Positions 50,576 through 59,897 of a DNA stretch of 64,000 nucleotides are shown piece after piece. A program made the position numbers and the translations under genes. The notes beneath the pieces were generated by a model. It was not told the origin of the DNA. It did no database searches and saw only the letters and a program-made list of their open reading frames with translations. Numbering within the stretch: position 1 is the first letter of the stretch; every line of letters begins with the position of its first letter. The stretch comes from DASYPQ01 sp036006425 (GTDB lineage Bacteria; Planctomycetota; UBA1135; GCA-002686595): assembly GCA_036006425.1 (NCBI GenBank), contig DASYPQ010000021.1, forward strand, positions 1 to 64,000. The letters run 5' to 3'.

Positions 50576-53500
50576 GTGAATGGCCGGTTCCCCAGACGAG
50601 GGGCGTGCGCGAGATTCTCCCTTTCGATTCTGGCGGCCGTGCTCGCGATCGCCACGGGTCGGGCGTCGTCGGCGCAGCTCCCGGAAGACCTCATCGTCGA
50701 GCGCCTCGGCGAGGAGCGCGGCTTCCCGTCCGCGACGATCACCGCCTTGTACCGCGATCGCGCCGGCTTCCTCTGGGTCGGCTCGCGCGAGGGACTGGCC
50801 TTCTGGGACGGGTACTCGGTGCGCAGCTTCGAGCACGATGTCGGAAACGCCGACTCGCTTCCGGACAACTCGATCCGCGTCATCTACGAAGACTCGGCCA
50901 GTCACCTGTGGGTCGGAACGAACACCGGAGGACTCGCACGGCTCGACCGGGCGACGGGGCGATTCGAGGTGCTGCGACACGATGCCGCGGATTCCTCGAG
51001 CCTGAGCCACAACAGCGTGTACGCGATCGCCGAGTGCGGCGATCGCTCGCTGTGGGTCGGCACACAGGAGGGGCTGAACCGCCTCGATCCGGACACGGGC
51101 AAGTTCGAGCGCTTCCGCAGCGACGCCGCGGACCCCGGGACGATTCCCAACGACTACGTGTACGCATTGAAGCTCGACCGGCGCGGCCGACTGTGGATCG
51201 CGACCGTCGGAGGCGGGGTCGCGTGGGTCGATCCGGCGACGCGCCGCGTCACGAGGGTTCCCTTCGCGCACGATCCGGGCGCCCCCGAGCCGGATCGATT
51301 CATGTTCGCCGTGGCCGAGGACCCGGCGGGCACCTTGTGGTTCGGCTCCCAAGGCGATCTGTTCCGGTTCGATGCGGCCGACGAGGCGCTGCACCACGTC
51401 GCTCTCCCGGAGCTCTCGCCCGGCAAGGACGTCCCGATCGTCACGTCGATCGCGATCGATGCGCGCGCCGTCCTCTGGATCTCCACCTGGAATCGAGGCC
51501 TCGTGGCCTACGACCCCGCGAGCGGAGCGAGCCGCGGGTACCGGCACGACCCCGAGCGCGCCGACGGTCTGGCGGCCGATCGCCTCGCGTGCCTCTTGAT
51601 CGACGACGCCGGGGGCGTGTGGGCCGGCACCTGGGGAAGCGGGATCAACCGCTTCGGCTCGGGAAGCGATCTCTTCCGCACGATCCTGGAGCGCCGGCCC
51701 GGATCGACGGCAGGCCTTCCCTACCACGAGGTCACCTCCGTGATGGAAGACCAGCGCGGCAACCTCTGGGTCGGAACGTGGGGCAAGGGACTCTCTCACA
51801 GCGAGGCCGACGGAGCGGAGTTCGAAGGGATCGCGGCACCTCCCGATCCGCCGCTCGGACTCAACACCCCGCTCGCTCTCGCCGAGCAGCAGGACGGCAC
51901 GGTCTGGGCCGGGTCGATGGCGGGCCTCTTTCGCATCGACCCTCGCTCCGGCGTGGCGACTTCCTTCGCGCGCGCGACACCCCAGGATGTTCACGGCCTC
52001 AGTCCCGGGTACGTCGACGCCGTCTTGGTGGACCGGTCCGGGACCGTGTGGGTCGGCACGGGTGGGAGCGGTCTGCACCGACTCGAACCGGATGGACGCT
52101 CGTTCGCGCGCTTCGTCAGCGACGCCGCCGATCCCCAGAGCTTGAGCGACGACTTCGTGACGACCTTGTTCGAGGCGTCGGACGGCACGCTCTGGGTCGG
52201 AACGCGCTCGGGCGGATTGAACGCCTTCGACCGCAGGACCTCCCGCTCGGTCCGCTTCCTGCCTTCGCCCTCAGATCCTGCGACGATCGGTCACCACCAC
52301 GTCACGGCGATCCTGGAGAGTCGCGGGGGGATCCTGTGGGTCGGAACCGACGGCGGTGGTCTCGCGCGCATCGACAAGGCACCCGCCGGTCTCGCGGCCG
52401 GCGGCTGGCGCGTGGCGCGCGTCACCACCGACGACGGTCTCGTCAATCAGAACGTCGCCTCGCTGCTCGAGGACGACGACGGAACGCTCTGGATCGGGAC
52501 GCGGCACGGCCTGTCGCGGTACGAGCCGGCCTCCGGCCGCTTCCACAACTACGGACTGGGCGACGGCCTGCCGGGCAACGAGTTCAGTCCCGGTGCCGCC
52601 TGGCGCGGGAAGGGTGAGCTTTACTTCGGGACGTCGCGAGGCGTGCTCGTGATCCGTCCCGGCACCGCCTTCGTGGAGCCGATCGTCGCACCGACCCAGA
52701 TCACCGACATCCGCACGATCGCAGGCCCGCTGCGGCTTCCCGCGACGCCGTGGGAGACCGAAGCGCTCGACATCGGGTACGGCACGCCGCTCCTGTTCAC
52801 GTTCAGCGTGCTCGACTTTCGCTCGCCGCATCGGTTCGCCTACCGGCTGGGAGGGAAGAGCGATGCCTGGACGGAGCTCGGCACGAGTCGGGAGATCGCG
52901 TTCACGGACCTTCTCCCGGGCAGCTACTCGATGAGCGTGCGCGGCCGGAGCGCGGTCGGCGCGTGGAGCGAGATCCGCGTGCCTCTGCGCATCCGCGTGG
53001 TGCCTCCGTTCTGGATGACTTGGTGGTTCCGGATCGGCGGAGCGATCGCTCTCCTCGGTCTTGTCTCGGCCTTGTTCCGCGCGCGCATGGTGTCGCTCGA
53101 GCGGCGGAACAGCGAGCTCGAGTCGCTCCAGAGCGCGCGCGAGCAGGCGCTCCACGAGGCGCGCGCCAGCCAGGCGGCGCTCCACGATGCCTACGGCCGT
53201 CTGCGCGCCCTCACGCGCCAGCTCGAGGACGCCAAGGAAGAGGAGAAGCGTCACATCGCCCGCGAGCTGCACGACGAGCTGGGGCAGCTGTTGTCCGCGA
53301 TCAAGATCAACCTGAAGGCGCTCTCCCGGCTGCCGGACCGCTCCGAGGAGCGGAACGAGCGGACTGCGGACGCGATCGCGCTCGTCGACGACATGATCGG
53401 GCACGTGAGGGCGATGGCTCTCGACCTTCGCCCACCGCTGCTCGATGAGCTGGGGCTCGTCGCCGCGCTGCGCGGATACGCCGAGGCCCAGTCCGTCCGC

Positions 53501-53878
53501 ACGGGGGTGGGGATCGGCGTCGAGGCCAATGCGGGAGCCGAGAGGCTCCGCGAGGGCACCGCGATCACCGCGTTCCGGATCGTCCAGGAGGCGGTCAACA
53601 ACACCGTGCGTCACGCCTCCGCCGGAAGCATCACGGTCTCGGTGCGTGCCGACGCGAACCGGCTCCTCCTGAGCGTGCGCGACGACGGGAAGGGCTTCGA
53701 CGTCGCGGAAGCGCTGCAGCGCGCGGCGACCGGCCGCCACCTCGGCCTGCTCGGGATGCGCGAGAGGGTGGAGGCCCTGGGCGGACGCCTCGAGATCGAT
53801 TCCACCTCGGGACACGGCACCGAGATCCGAGCGAGCGTACCCTTGGGGGCCGGAGAGGCGGAGGAAGCGGCGTCGTGA
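50576..53878 (+). CDS. Propeller-type hybrid sensor histidine kinase (two_reg_prop, HisKA_3)
   Basis: 1100 aa from GTG 50576; ATGs at 50507 and 50531 are alternatives, the ribosome site not being decisive. The signal peptide (about 12-34, ending SSAQ) leads to about 14 regulator-propeller repeats (residues 40-700; LWVGTNTGGLARLDRATGRF and similar), followed by a Y_Y_Y domain (735-800: YRLGGKSDAWTELG). One membrane helix (about 810-835) precedes a coil and HisKA_3 kinase: phosphoacceptor His899 in ARELHDELGQLL, N box in VQEAVNNTVRHA, G box DDGKGFDV and GLLGMRERV. It signals to the regulator encoded by the next gene, which overlaps by four bases. The ligand of the periplasmic propellers is unknown; such sensors often read polysaccharide fragments. 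Confidence 0.88.
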   Translation: MNGRFPRRGACARFSLSILAAVLAIATGRASSAQLPEDLIVERLGEERGFPSATITALYRDRAGFLWVGSREGLAFWDGYSVRSFEHDVGNADSLPDNSIRVIYEDSASHLWVGTNTGGLARLDRATGRFEVLRHDAADSSSLSHNSVYAIAECGDRSLWVGTQEGLNRLDPDTGKFERFRSDAADPGTIPNDYVYALKLDRRGRLWIATVGGGVAWVDPATRRVTRVPFAHDPGAPEPDRFMFAVAEDPAGTLWFGSQGDLFRFDAADEALHHVALPELSPGKDVPIVTSIAIDARAVLWISTWNRGLVAYDPASGASRGYRHDPERADGLAADRLACLLIDDAGGVWAGTWGSGINRFGSGSDLFRTILERRPGSTAGLPYHEVTSVMEDQRGNLWVGTWGKGLSHSEADGAEFEGIAAPPDPPLGLNTPLALAEQQDGTVWAGSMAGLFRIDPRSGVATSFARATPQDVHGLSPGYVDAVLVDRSGTVWVGTGGSGLHRLEPDGRSFARFVSDAADPQSLSDDFVTTLFEASDGTLWVGTRSGGLNAFDRRTSRSVRFLPSPSDPATIGHHHVTAILESRGGILWVGTDGGGLARIDKAPAGLAAGGWRVARVTTDDGLVNQNVASLLEDDDGTLWIGTRHGLSRYEPASGRFHNYGLGDGLPGNEFSPGAAWRGKGELYFGTSRGVLVIRPGTAFVEPIVAPTQITDIRTIAGPLRLPATPWETEALDIGYGTPLLFTFSVLDFRSPHRFAYRLGGKSDAWTELGTSREIAFTDLLPGSYSMSVRGRSAVGAWSEIRVPLRIRVVPPFWMTWWFRIGGAIALLGLVSALFRARMVSLERRNSELESLQSAREQALHEARASQAALHDAYGRLRALTRQLEDAKEEEKRHIARELHDELGQLLSAIKINLKALSRLPDRSEERNERTADAIALVDDMIGHVRAMALDLRPPLLDELGLVAALRGYAEAQSVRTGVGIGVEANAGAERLREGTAITAFRIVQEAVNNTVRHASAGSITVSVRADANRLLLSVRDDGKGFDVAEALQRAATGRHLGLLGMRERVEALGGRLEIDSTSGHGTEIRASVPLGAGEAEEAAS

Positions 53879-54519
53879 AGGTCTTGCTCGCGGACGATCA
53901 CGCCCTGATGCGGAAGGGAATCCGCGCCGTGCTGGCGGCGCTCCCCGGCGTCGAGGTCGTCGCCGAGACGGCGGACGGCCGCGAGGCGTTGGCGTTGATC
54001 GAAGAGCATCGCCCCGACTTCGCGGTCGTCGACATCACGATGCCGGGCTTGAACGGCCTCGAGGTCGCGGTGCGGGCGGCGAAGACGTCTCCCGGGACGA
54101 AGGTGCTGATCCTGTCGATCCACGCCGGCGAGGCGTACGTCGCGCAGGCGCTGCGCGCGGGGGTCGCGGGCTACCTCCTGAAGGACGCCGCGGACGACGA
54201 GCTGCCGATGGCGATCAAGGTCGTCTCGCGCGGCGAGGTCTATTTGAGCCCGAGGATCTCCACGCAGGTCGTCGAGCGCTACGTCCAGTCCGCTTCGGCG
54301 GCGCCCGACCCGCTCGCGGGCTTGACGACGCGGCAGCGGGAGATCCTGCAGCTCGTCGCAGAGGGGAAGTCGTCGAAGGAGATCGCCTTCCTCCTCGATC
54401 TCTCGGTCAAGACGGTCGAGTCCCACCGCGGGCAGATCATGGACCGCCTCGATGTGCACGACCTCACGGGTCTCGTCCGGTTCGCGATTCGCGTCGGCCT
54501 CGTGTCGCCGGAGTCCTGA
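53875..54519 (+). CDS. NarL/FixJ-type response regulator
   Basis: 214 aa. GTG 53875 overlaps the kinase stop (GTGA). Receiver domain with Asp8-Asp9 in LLADDHALMRKGI, phospho-acceptor Asp53 in FAVVDITMPGLNG, Ser/Thr in LILSIHAGE and Lys in GYLLKDAADDEL. LuxR-type helix-turn-helix at 150-205: LTTRQREILQLVAEGKSSKE, IAFLLDLSVKTVESHRGQIM. It should be phosphorylated by the preceding kinase and bind DNA. No target sites could be recognised. Its 3' end overlaps the convergent receiver gene by 56 bp. Confidence 0.92.
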   Translation: MKVLLADDHALMRKGIRAVLAALPGVEVVAETADGREALALIEEHRPDFAVVDITMPGLNGLEVAVRAAKTSPGTKVLILSIHAGEAYVAQALRAGVAGYLLKDAADDELPMAIKVVSRGEVYLSPRISTQVVERYVQSASAAPDPLAGLTTRQREILQLVAEGKSSKEIAFLLDLSVKTVESHRGQIMDRLDVHDLTGLVRFAIRVGLVSPES

Positions 54520-54952
54520 CGCGCCCCGAGGGCCCCGCGGCATCGCCGCGATCGGCGAGGCTCGGCGGGTCGTTCCTCCAGACCCGCAGGAGCGCGTCGA
54601 GCTCGTCGCTGAACTCGGCCTTCGCGAGGAAGCCGTCCGCTCCCGCGGCGAACGCCTCGTCGCGCGCGGCGACGCTCGCGTGGAACGTGACGATCACGAC
54701 GAGCGGAGCGCCGGCCGTCGCCTTGAGCGCGCGCGTGAGGCGGAACCCGTCGATCCCCGGGAGGACCGCTTCGACGATCATGAGGTCCGGGGAGAGGTCC
54801 GCCACGGCGTCGAGCGCCCCGGCCGCGTTGCACGCGGTGCCGACGAGCTGCACGTCGCCGCGCGATCCGATCCAGTGACGGACGCTGGCGAGGAACGCCT
54901 CGCTCTCGTCGACGACGACCAGTCGGAGCGGTCGGATCGAAGGCGCGTCCAT
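54464..54952 (-). CDS. Stand-alone receiver-domain protein with Glu at the phosphosite
   Basis: 162 aa. ATG 54952 (CGGAAG close upstream); ATG 54994 is an alternative. The receiver fold is clear: LRLVVVDESEAFLASVRHWI, a second helix, then LSPDLMIVEAVLPGIDGFRL, VVIVTFHASVA and DGFLAKAEFSDEL. The residue equivalent to the phospho-acceptor Asp is Glu61 (MIVEAVLPG), while the acidic pair and Lys remain. This suggests permanent activation or a non-phosphorylated adaptor. The last 35 residues are Arg/Gly/Thr-rich. It overlaps the LuxR-type regulator tail to tail by 56 bp. Confidence 0.75.
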   Translation of the reverse strand: MDAPSIRPLRLVVVDESEAFLASVRHWIGSRGDVQLVGTACNAAGALDAVADLSPDLMIVEAVLPGIDGFRLTRALKATAGAPLVVIVTFHASVAARDEAFAAGADGFLAKAEFSDELDALLRVWRNDPPSLADRGDAAGPSGRVRTPATRGRRESRTGRDP

Positions 54953-55244
54953 GCTTCCGCCGGAACTATCCGCGACGGGACTCCCGGCGGCCATGGGGTC
55001 AAACCCTCGGATCGCGCACAAAGAACACCGGCGCGGGTCCGCGGGAGGGGGCTCCCGGTGATCTCCGGTCGCCCTCTCGGGGTATCCCCGCATGGTCGCC
55101 GTCCGCGCCTCGCCATAAACCGGAGCGCAACGTCCGACGGCGTTCGAGCGCACGTCTCGAGTTCCGTCCGGCAAGACCCCCCGATCCTCCGTCGTGCTCG
55201 GCCCCGCAGGCATCGCGGCCGGCCATCAGGAAAGAACCCATCTC
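54953..55244. other. Divergent intergenic region
   Basis: About 290 bp between the receiver gene (minus) and the 1089-aa surface protein (plus). I see no gene; AGGAAAG near 55229 is the ribosome site of the surface protein. Confidence 0.4.
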
Positions 55245-58200
55245 ATGCGATCGATCATCCCTTCTTGGCAGCGAACCGCGGGCCTCGTCGCGGGCATCGC
55301 CGGCTTGGCCGCGTTCGCGCGCGGACAAGACCTGATCCAGACCAGCGCGAACGTCGTCGCCTACGCCGGAGAGGCCGTGCCCGGCATGCCGGGCGTGACC
55401 TTCACCACGGCGACCCTCCTCGACTTCGGGACGCTCGACGACAGCGGAAACGTGATCTTCCGCTCGCGCCTTGCGGGGAGCGGCGTCACGTCGGCGAACG
55501 ACCGTGCGCTCTTCCGCGGCTCCAGCTACGGGAACCTCGCCGCGCTCGTCCGCTGCGCCGATCCGGTGCCGGGACTTCCTGGCGCGACGATCATCGGCAA
55601 CGGCCTCGGCGGGAGCCCGCGCCATGCCTCCAACGGTCTCATGCTCTGGGAGTGCAAGTTCTCCGGCGCGGGGGTGACGACGGCCAACGACACGGCCATG
55701 TTCGAAGGAACCTCCGGCAACTTCGTCCTTGCCGCGCGGGAGGGTGATCCCGCGCCCGGGACCGCGGGTGCCACGATCGGCGGCGACATGAACAACCCCA
55801 GCCACCAGCAGGTCGTGCTGCTCAAGAACGGCCGCGTGCTGTTCACGAGTGCGACGCTCGGCGGCGACTCCACGGCGAACAACAACGCCGGGATGTTCAG
55901 CGGCACGCCCGGCGCCCTCGTACTCGTGCAGCGCAAGGGTGACCCGGCGTCCAACGGCGCCGTGGTCGGCAGCCTGGGCCTGGGCCAGATGAACGACGCG
56001 GGCCAGGTGATCTTCAACGACACGCTGTCGACGACGGTGGGCAGCCCGCCCGCGACCGCGGCGAGCGACCTGACGTTGTGGGTCTACACGCCCGGCACCG
56101 CTCCCGTGCTGGTCGCGCGCGAAGGGGATCCGGCCCCGGGCGTCCCGGGAGCGACGCTCAACAGCAACTCGAACGACAACCTGTACACGCTCGGCTTCGG
56201 GCCGAACGCGTTCAACAACTCGGGCGAGGGGATCATGCAGGCCGAGCTCAAGGGCGGCGGCGTGACGGTCGGAGTCGACGACCGGATGCTCTACCAGGTG
56301 GATTCGAGCGGTCTCACGCCGCTCATCCGTCGCGGATCGCCGGCGGCGGACACCGACGGCAACTTCGACACGATCAACTTCGCGACCTTCCAATACAACA
56401 ACTCCGGCCAGGCCGCGTTCGAGGGCATCCTCACCGGCGGCACGCAGACCCCGACCACCGACACGGGGATCTGGACCGGCACGCCGGGAGGCACCCTGCA
56501 CCTCATCGCGCGCGAAGGCGATCTCGCGCCCGGAACGGACGGCGCGCAGTTCGGCGACCTCAACGGGCAGGCGATGCAGATGAACGAGCAGGGACGGATC
56601 CTGTTCAACAATCGCGTGGTCGGCGGCGACGTCTTGGCGGACAATTCCAACTCCCTGGTCTTCTACTGCTGGGATCCGACCACGGGGCTGCAGCTCGTCG
56701 CTCGCGGCGGGGATCAGATCCAGCTCGCGCCGGGCGACGTGCGCACGGTCTCCACCTTCGGAGGCGTGCAGTTCAACAACGGCGACGGCAATCCCCTGGG
56801 CTTCAACCGCAACGGACAGTTCGCGTTGCGCGTGAACTTCACCGTCCCGGCGAGCGGCTCCGCGGGCTCGATCATCGAGTTCGACTTCCCGACGTGCAAC
56901 GGCCCGTCGATCGTCCGGCAGCCCAGCAACGCGGTCGCGTGTCTGGGCGCTTCGGCGAGCTTCAGCATCGCGGCGTCGGGGACGCCCGCGCCGACGTACC
57001 AGTGGCAGCTCAACGGCTCGCCGCTCTCCGACGGCGGCGAGATCAGCGGCTCGACGAGCGCGACGCTCACGATCAACCCGGTGGGGCAGTCCGATTTGGG
57101 CAGCTACACGTGCGTGGTCACGGGAAGCTGCGGCCCGGTGACGACGGCTCCTGCGACGCTCGCGCTGAACCCGACCGACTCGGACTCCGATGGCACGACG
57201 GACTGCAACGACGGCTGCCCGAACGATCCGAGCAAGATCGCGCCGGGACAGTGCGGCTGCGGTGTCGCCGACACGGACACCGACGGCGACGGCACGGCGG
57301 ACTGCGTCGACGGCTGCCCGAGCGATCCGAACAAGATCGCTCCGGGTGCCTGCGGTTGTGGCGTCGCCGACACGGACACGGACCTGGACGGGACGCCGGA
57401 TTGCAACGACGGCTGCCCGAACGACCCGAACAAGATCGCTGCTGGTGCCTGCGGATGCGGCGTAGCGGACACGGACACGGACGGCGACGGCACTCCGGAC
57501 TGCAACGACGGCTGCGCGGGCGATCCGAACAAGATCGCGCCGGGGACCTGCGGCTGCGGAGTCGCGGACACGGACACCGACGGCGACGGCACGGCGGACT
57601 GCATCGACGGCTGCCCGAACGATCCGAAAAAGATCGCTCCGGGGCAGTGCGGTTGCGGCGTGCCGGACACGGATTCGGACGGGGACGGCACGGCGGACTG
57701 TCACGACGGCTGCCCCAGCGATCCGAAGAAGATCGCCCCCGGGGTCTGCGGATGCGGCCAGCCCGACGTCGACAGCGACAGCGACGGTCTCTTGGACTGC
57801 GTCGACAATTGCCCCAGCCTGGCGAATCCGACGCAGCTGGATGCCGACGGGGACGGCGTGGGAGACGCCTGCGACAACTGCCCGCTGATCGTCAACCCGG
57901 GCCAGGCCGACTGCGATCACGACGGCGTCGGCGACGCGTGCGCGATCGCCGGAGGAACGCCCGACTGCAACTTGAACGGTGTCCCGGACTCGTGCGACAT
58001 CCGATCGGGCTCGAGCCTGGACCTGAACGTGAACGGGATCCCCGACGAGTGCGAGCAGGACGGCGGCACGCCCTATTGCTTCGGCAGCAGCGGATGCCCG
58101 TGCGGGAACAACAGCAACCCGACTGAGTACGCCGGCTGCCGGAACTCCTCGAACCTCGGCGGCAAGCTCCTGGGCGCGGGCAGCACCTCGGTGTCCGGCG

Positions 58201-58514
58201 ATACGCTGGTGCTCAACGGCACGCACATGACGGGCAGCCTGATGCTGATCTTCCAGAGCTCCTCGGTCGCTTCCGCGACCTTCGGCGACGGCCATCGGTG
58301 CATCGGAAGTCCGCAGATCCGCATCGGTCACAAGGACGTGGCCGGAGGATCGGCGAGCTACCCGCAGGTCGGTGATCCGGCGATCTCCGTCCGGGGCGGG
58401 GTGCCGCCGACAGGCGGAGTCCGCTACTACCAGGCCGCCTACCGCAACAACGGTGGACCTTGCGGCAGCGGCCTCAACATCACGAACGGCGTGTCGGTGG
58501 TGTGGCGCCCGTGA
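55245..58514 (+). CDS. Secreted multi-domain protein: NxxG repeats, Ig domain, calcium-type repeats, CPCGN C-terminal domain
   Basis: 1089 aa. ATG 55245 with AGGAAAG ten bases upstream. Signal peptide about 10-27 (ending FARGQD). Residues 35-550 hold seven to eight repeats of the pattern N-x-x-G-x-V-x-F with AREGDPAPGxxGAT between (LDDSGNVIFRSRL, MNDAGQVIFNDTL, YNNSGQAAFEGIL), as in the choice-of-anchor NxxGxxxAF group. An Ig-like domain (about 553-640) has SIVRQPSNAVACLGASASFS and LGSYTCVVTG. Then six 33-residue repeats (DGDGTADCVDGCPSDPNKI then APGACGCGVADTDT), with more degenerate TSP3-like units to about 930. The last 150 residues are the shared C-terminal domain: YCFGSSGCPCGNN, GCRNSSNLGG, GDGHRCIGS, VRYYQAAYRN, VVWRP. 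It is a surface or matrix protein; the acidic DxDxDG repeats should bind calcium. Confidence 0.82.
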   Translation: MRSIIPSWQRTAGLVAGIAGLAAFARGQDLIQTSANVVAYAGEAVPGMPGVTFTTATLLDFGTLDDSGNVIFRSRLAGSGVTSANDRALFRGSSYGNLAALVRCADPVPGLPGATIIGNGLGGSPRHASNGLMLWECKFSGAGVTTANDTAMFEGTSGNFVLAAREGDPAPGTAGATIGGDMNNPSHQQVVLLKNGRVLFTSATLGGDSTANNNAGMFSGTPGALVLVQRKGDPASNGAVVGSLGLGQMNDAGQVIFNDTLSTTVGSPPATAASDLTLWVYTPGTAPVLVAREGDPAPGVPGATLNSNSNDNLYTLGFGPNAFNNSGEGIMQAELKGGGVTVGVDDRMLYQVDSSGLTPLIRRGSPAADTDGNFDTINFATFQYNNSGQAAFEGILTGGTQTPTTDTGIWTGTPGGTLHLIAREGDLAPGTDGAQFGDLNGQAMQMNEQGRILFNNRVVGGDVLADNSNSLVFYCWDPTTGLQLVARGGDQIQLAPGDVRTVSTFGGVQFNNGDGNPLGFNRNGQFALRVNFTVPASGSAGSIIEFDFPTCNGPSIVRQPSNAVACLGASASFSIAASGTPAPTYQWQLNGSPLSDGGEISGSTSATLTINPVGQSDLGSYTCVVTGSCGPVTTAPATLALNPTDSDSDGTTDCNDGCPNDPSKIAPGQCGCGVADTDTDGDGTADCVDGCPSDPNKIAPGACGCGVADTDTDLDGTPDCNDGCPNDPNKIAAGACGCGVADTDTDGDGTPDCNDGCAGDPNKIAPGTCGCGVADTDTDGDGTADCIDGCPNDPKKIAPGQCGCGVPDTDSDGDGTADCHDGCPSDPKKIAPGVCGCGQPDVDSDSDGLLDCVDNCPSLANPTQLDADGDGVGDACDNCPLIVNPGQADCDHDGVGDACAIAGGTPDCNLNGVPDSCDIRSGSSLDLNVNGIPDECEQDGGTPYCFGSSGCPCGNNSNPTEYAGCRNSSNLGGKLLGAGSTSVSGDTLVLNGTHMTGSLMLIFQSSSVASATFGDGHRCIGSPQIRIGHKDVAGGSASYPQVGDPAISVRGGVPPTGGVRYYQAAYRNNGGPCGSGLNITNGVSVVWRP
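57183..57776 (+). repeat. Six 99-bp tandem coding repeats
   Basis: Six consecutive copies of a 33-codon unit (DxDGTxDCxDGCPxDPxK then IAPGxCGCGVADTDT) inside the 1089-aa gene, 99 bp each. Copies differ mostly at third positions and at a few loop residues. Each carries four Cys and an acidic calcium-type loop. The regular length suggests recent unequal duplication. Confidence 0.85.
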
Positions 58515-58525
58515 CGTGGGCGGAG

Positions 58526-58602
58526 CCGTCAACTCCGAGTTGACGGATCGGTTGCGACAGATCGCTCGGGGCTGAGCAGCGAAATCTGTTCAGCCCCGAG
58601 CG
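58526..58602 (+). terminator. Two hairpins downstream of the 1089-aa gene
   Basis: The first is CCGTCAACT-CCG-AGTTGACGG (9-bp perfect stem, 58526-58546). The second pairs CGCTCGGGGCTGAGCA (58563-58578) with TGTTCAGCCCCGAGCG (58587-58602), a 16-bp stem with one G-T pair and an eight-base loop. No T tract follows. Tandem hairpins 12 and 49 bp after the stop most likely end the transcript or protect its 3' end. Confidence 0.6.
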
Positions 58603-58853
58603 CGATCCGCGCCGCGGGCGGGTTGCTCCCGAGGTGACGAACACCTCGCTGCAAACAGAGAACGCGAGCCACTTGGTGATGGACGCAAACCTCTGCGGGA
58701 TCCCTGGTTCCTCCCTCGGCCTCGTGGATCATGGCCATCGACTTCCTGCCCCCACATCCTCCCCGAGGCCAGCAGGCAGCCTCGGCCGTTGGCCACGCGG
58801 CAGCCCGATCGTAGGATCGCGCGCCGTTCCTCGGCCTCCGGTGCGGCCGGCAC
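58603..58853 (+). other. Intergenic region before the PTS operon
   Basis: Contains a 42-bp segment (58654-58695) resembling 48289-48330, and no recognisable gene. The PTS promoter should be here; I see no clear box or catabolite-type operator. Confidence 0.4.
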
Positions 58854-59897
58854 ATGATCCACGCGATCCAAAAGCTGCGGCAACATCTCCTGACCGGCGT
58901 CTCCTTCGCGATCCCCTTCATCGCCTGCGGCGGGATCCTGATCGCCTGCGGGATCGCGTTCGTGCCGATGACGCCGGCCGGGCCGGACTTTTCGGGCTCG
59001 CCCGTGATGAAGCTGGTTCTCGACGTCGGCTCGGCGTCCTTTGCGCTGCTCCTCCCGGTCCTTGCCGGCTACATCGCGTACGCGATGGCGGGCAAGCCGG
59101 GTCTCGTACCCGGATTCGTCGGCGGCTACCTCGCGGGCGAGGTCAAGGCAGGATTCCTCGGCGCGCTTCTCGTCGGGCTCATCGCGGGCTGGATCGTCAA
59201 CGCGATCAAGAAGCTCCAGGTCCCGACCTGGCTCCGTCCGATCATGCCGATCCTCGTGATCCCGATCGTCTCGTCGCTCGCGGTGGGCGTCCTGATGCTG
59301 AAGGTGATCGGCGTCCCGATCGCCGACCTCATGACGGCGCTCGGCACCGGCTTGAAGCAGCTGAACCAGGGCAACGCCGTCCTCCTCGGCGCGGTCCTCG
59401 GCGGAATGATCGCGTTCGACATGGGCGGCCCGGTGAACAAGGCCGCCTTCTTTTTCGGCGCGGCCATGATCAAGGAGAACAACTACACGGTCATGGGCGC
59501 GTGCGCTGCGGCGATCTGCACGCCGCCGCTCGGTCTCGGGCTCGCCACCGTGCTGCAGAAGGGGTTGTGGAGCGCCGAGGAGCGCGAAGCCGGCGGCGCC
59601 GCGCTCGCGATGGGCATGATCGGGATCACCGAGGGCGCGATCCCGTTCGCCGCCGCGGATCCCTTGCGCGTGATCCCGTGCATCATGGTCGGATCGATGA
59701 CCGCCTCGGTCATCGCGATGCTCGGCGGCGTCGGCGACCACGCGCCGCACGGAGGTCCTGTCGTCCTTCCGGCCGTCGACCACCGCGTCACCTACGTCGT
59801 CGCTATCCTCTGCGGTACCCTGGTCACCGCGCTGACGACCAACGCCTGGAAGGCTTTCGCGGTCCGGCGTGCCGGCAGCCCGAAGGAGAGCGCATGA
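58854..59897 (+). CDS. PTS fructose-family permease, EIIC
   Basis: 347 aa. ATG 58854; no strong ribosome site. About nine membrane segments of the fructose-type IIC fold: LLTGVSFAIPFIACGGILIA at the N terminus, the LAGYIAYAMAGKPGLVPGFV stretch, GGMIAFDMGGPVNKAAFFFG (the conserved GGPVNK loop) and GMIGITEGAIPFAAADPLRV, the last being the hallmark GITEGAIPF. The C terminus is short and basic. It transports a sugar while IIB phosphorylates it. It begins an operon with IIB (4-bp overlap), HPr-EI-IIA and GH38. Confidence 0.92.
   Translation: MIHAIQKLRQHLLTGVSFAIPFIACGGILIACGIAFVPMTPAGPDFSGSPVMKLVLDVGSASFALLLPVLAGYIAYAMAGKPGLVPGFVGGYLAGEVKAGFLGALLVGLIAGWIVNAIKKLQVPTWLRPIMPILVIPIVSSLAVGVLMLKVIGVPIADLMTALGTGLKQLNQGNAVLLGAVLGGMIAFDMGGPVNKAAFFFGAAMIKENNYTVMGACAAAICTPPLGLGLATVLQKGLWSAEEREAGGAALAMGMIGITEGAIPFAAADPLRVIPCIMVGSMTASVIAMLGGVGDHAPHGGPVVLPAVDHRVTYVVAILCGTLVTALTTNAWKAFAVRRAGSPKESA

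Noticed and set aside
54999..58532. 1177-aa minus-strand frame
   Set aside because: Antisense to the 1089-aa surface protein; the repeats make it look regular, but the plus-strand reading has signal peptide, Ig and calcium-type domains.
58526..58602. Attachment site or integron-type recombination site
   Set aside because: Two separate simple hairpins just after a stop codon; no integrase or conserved core.
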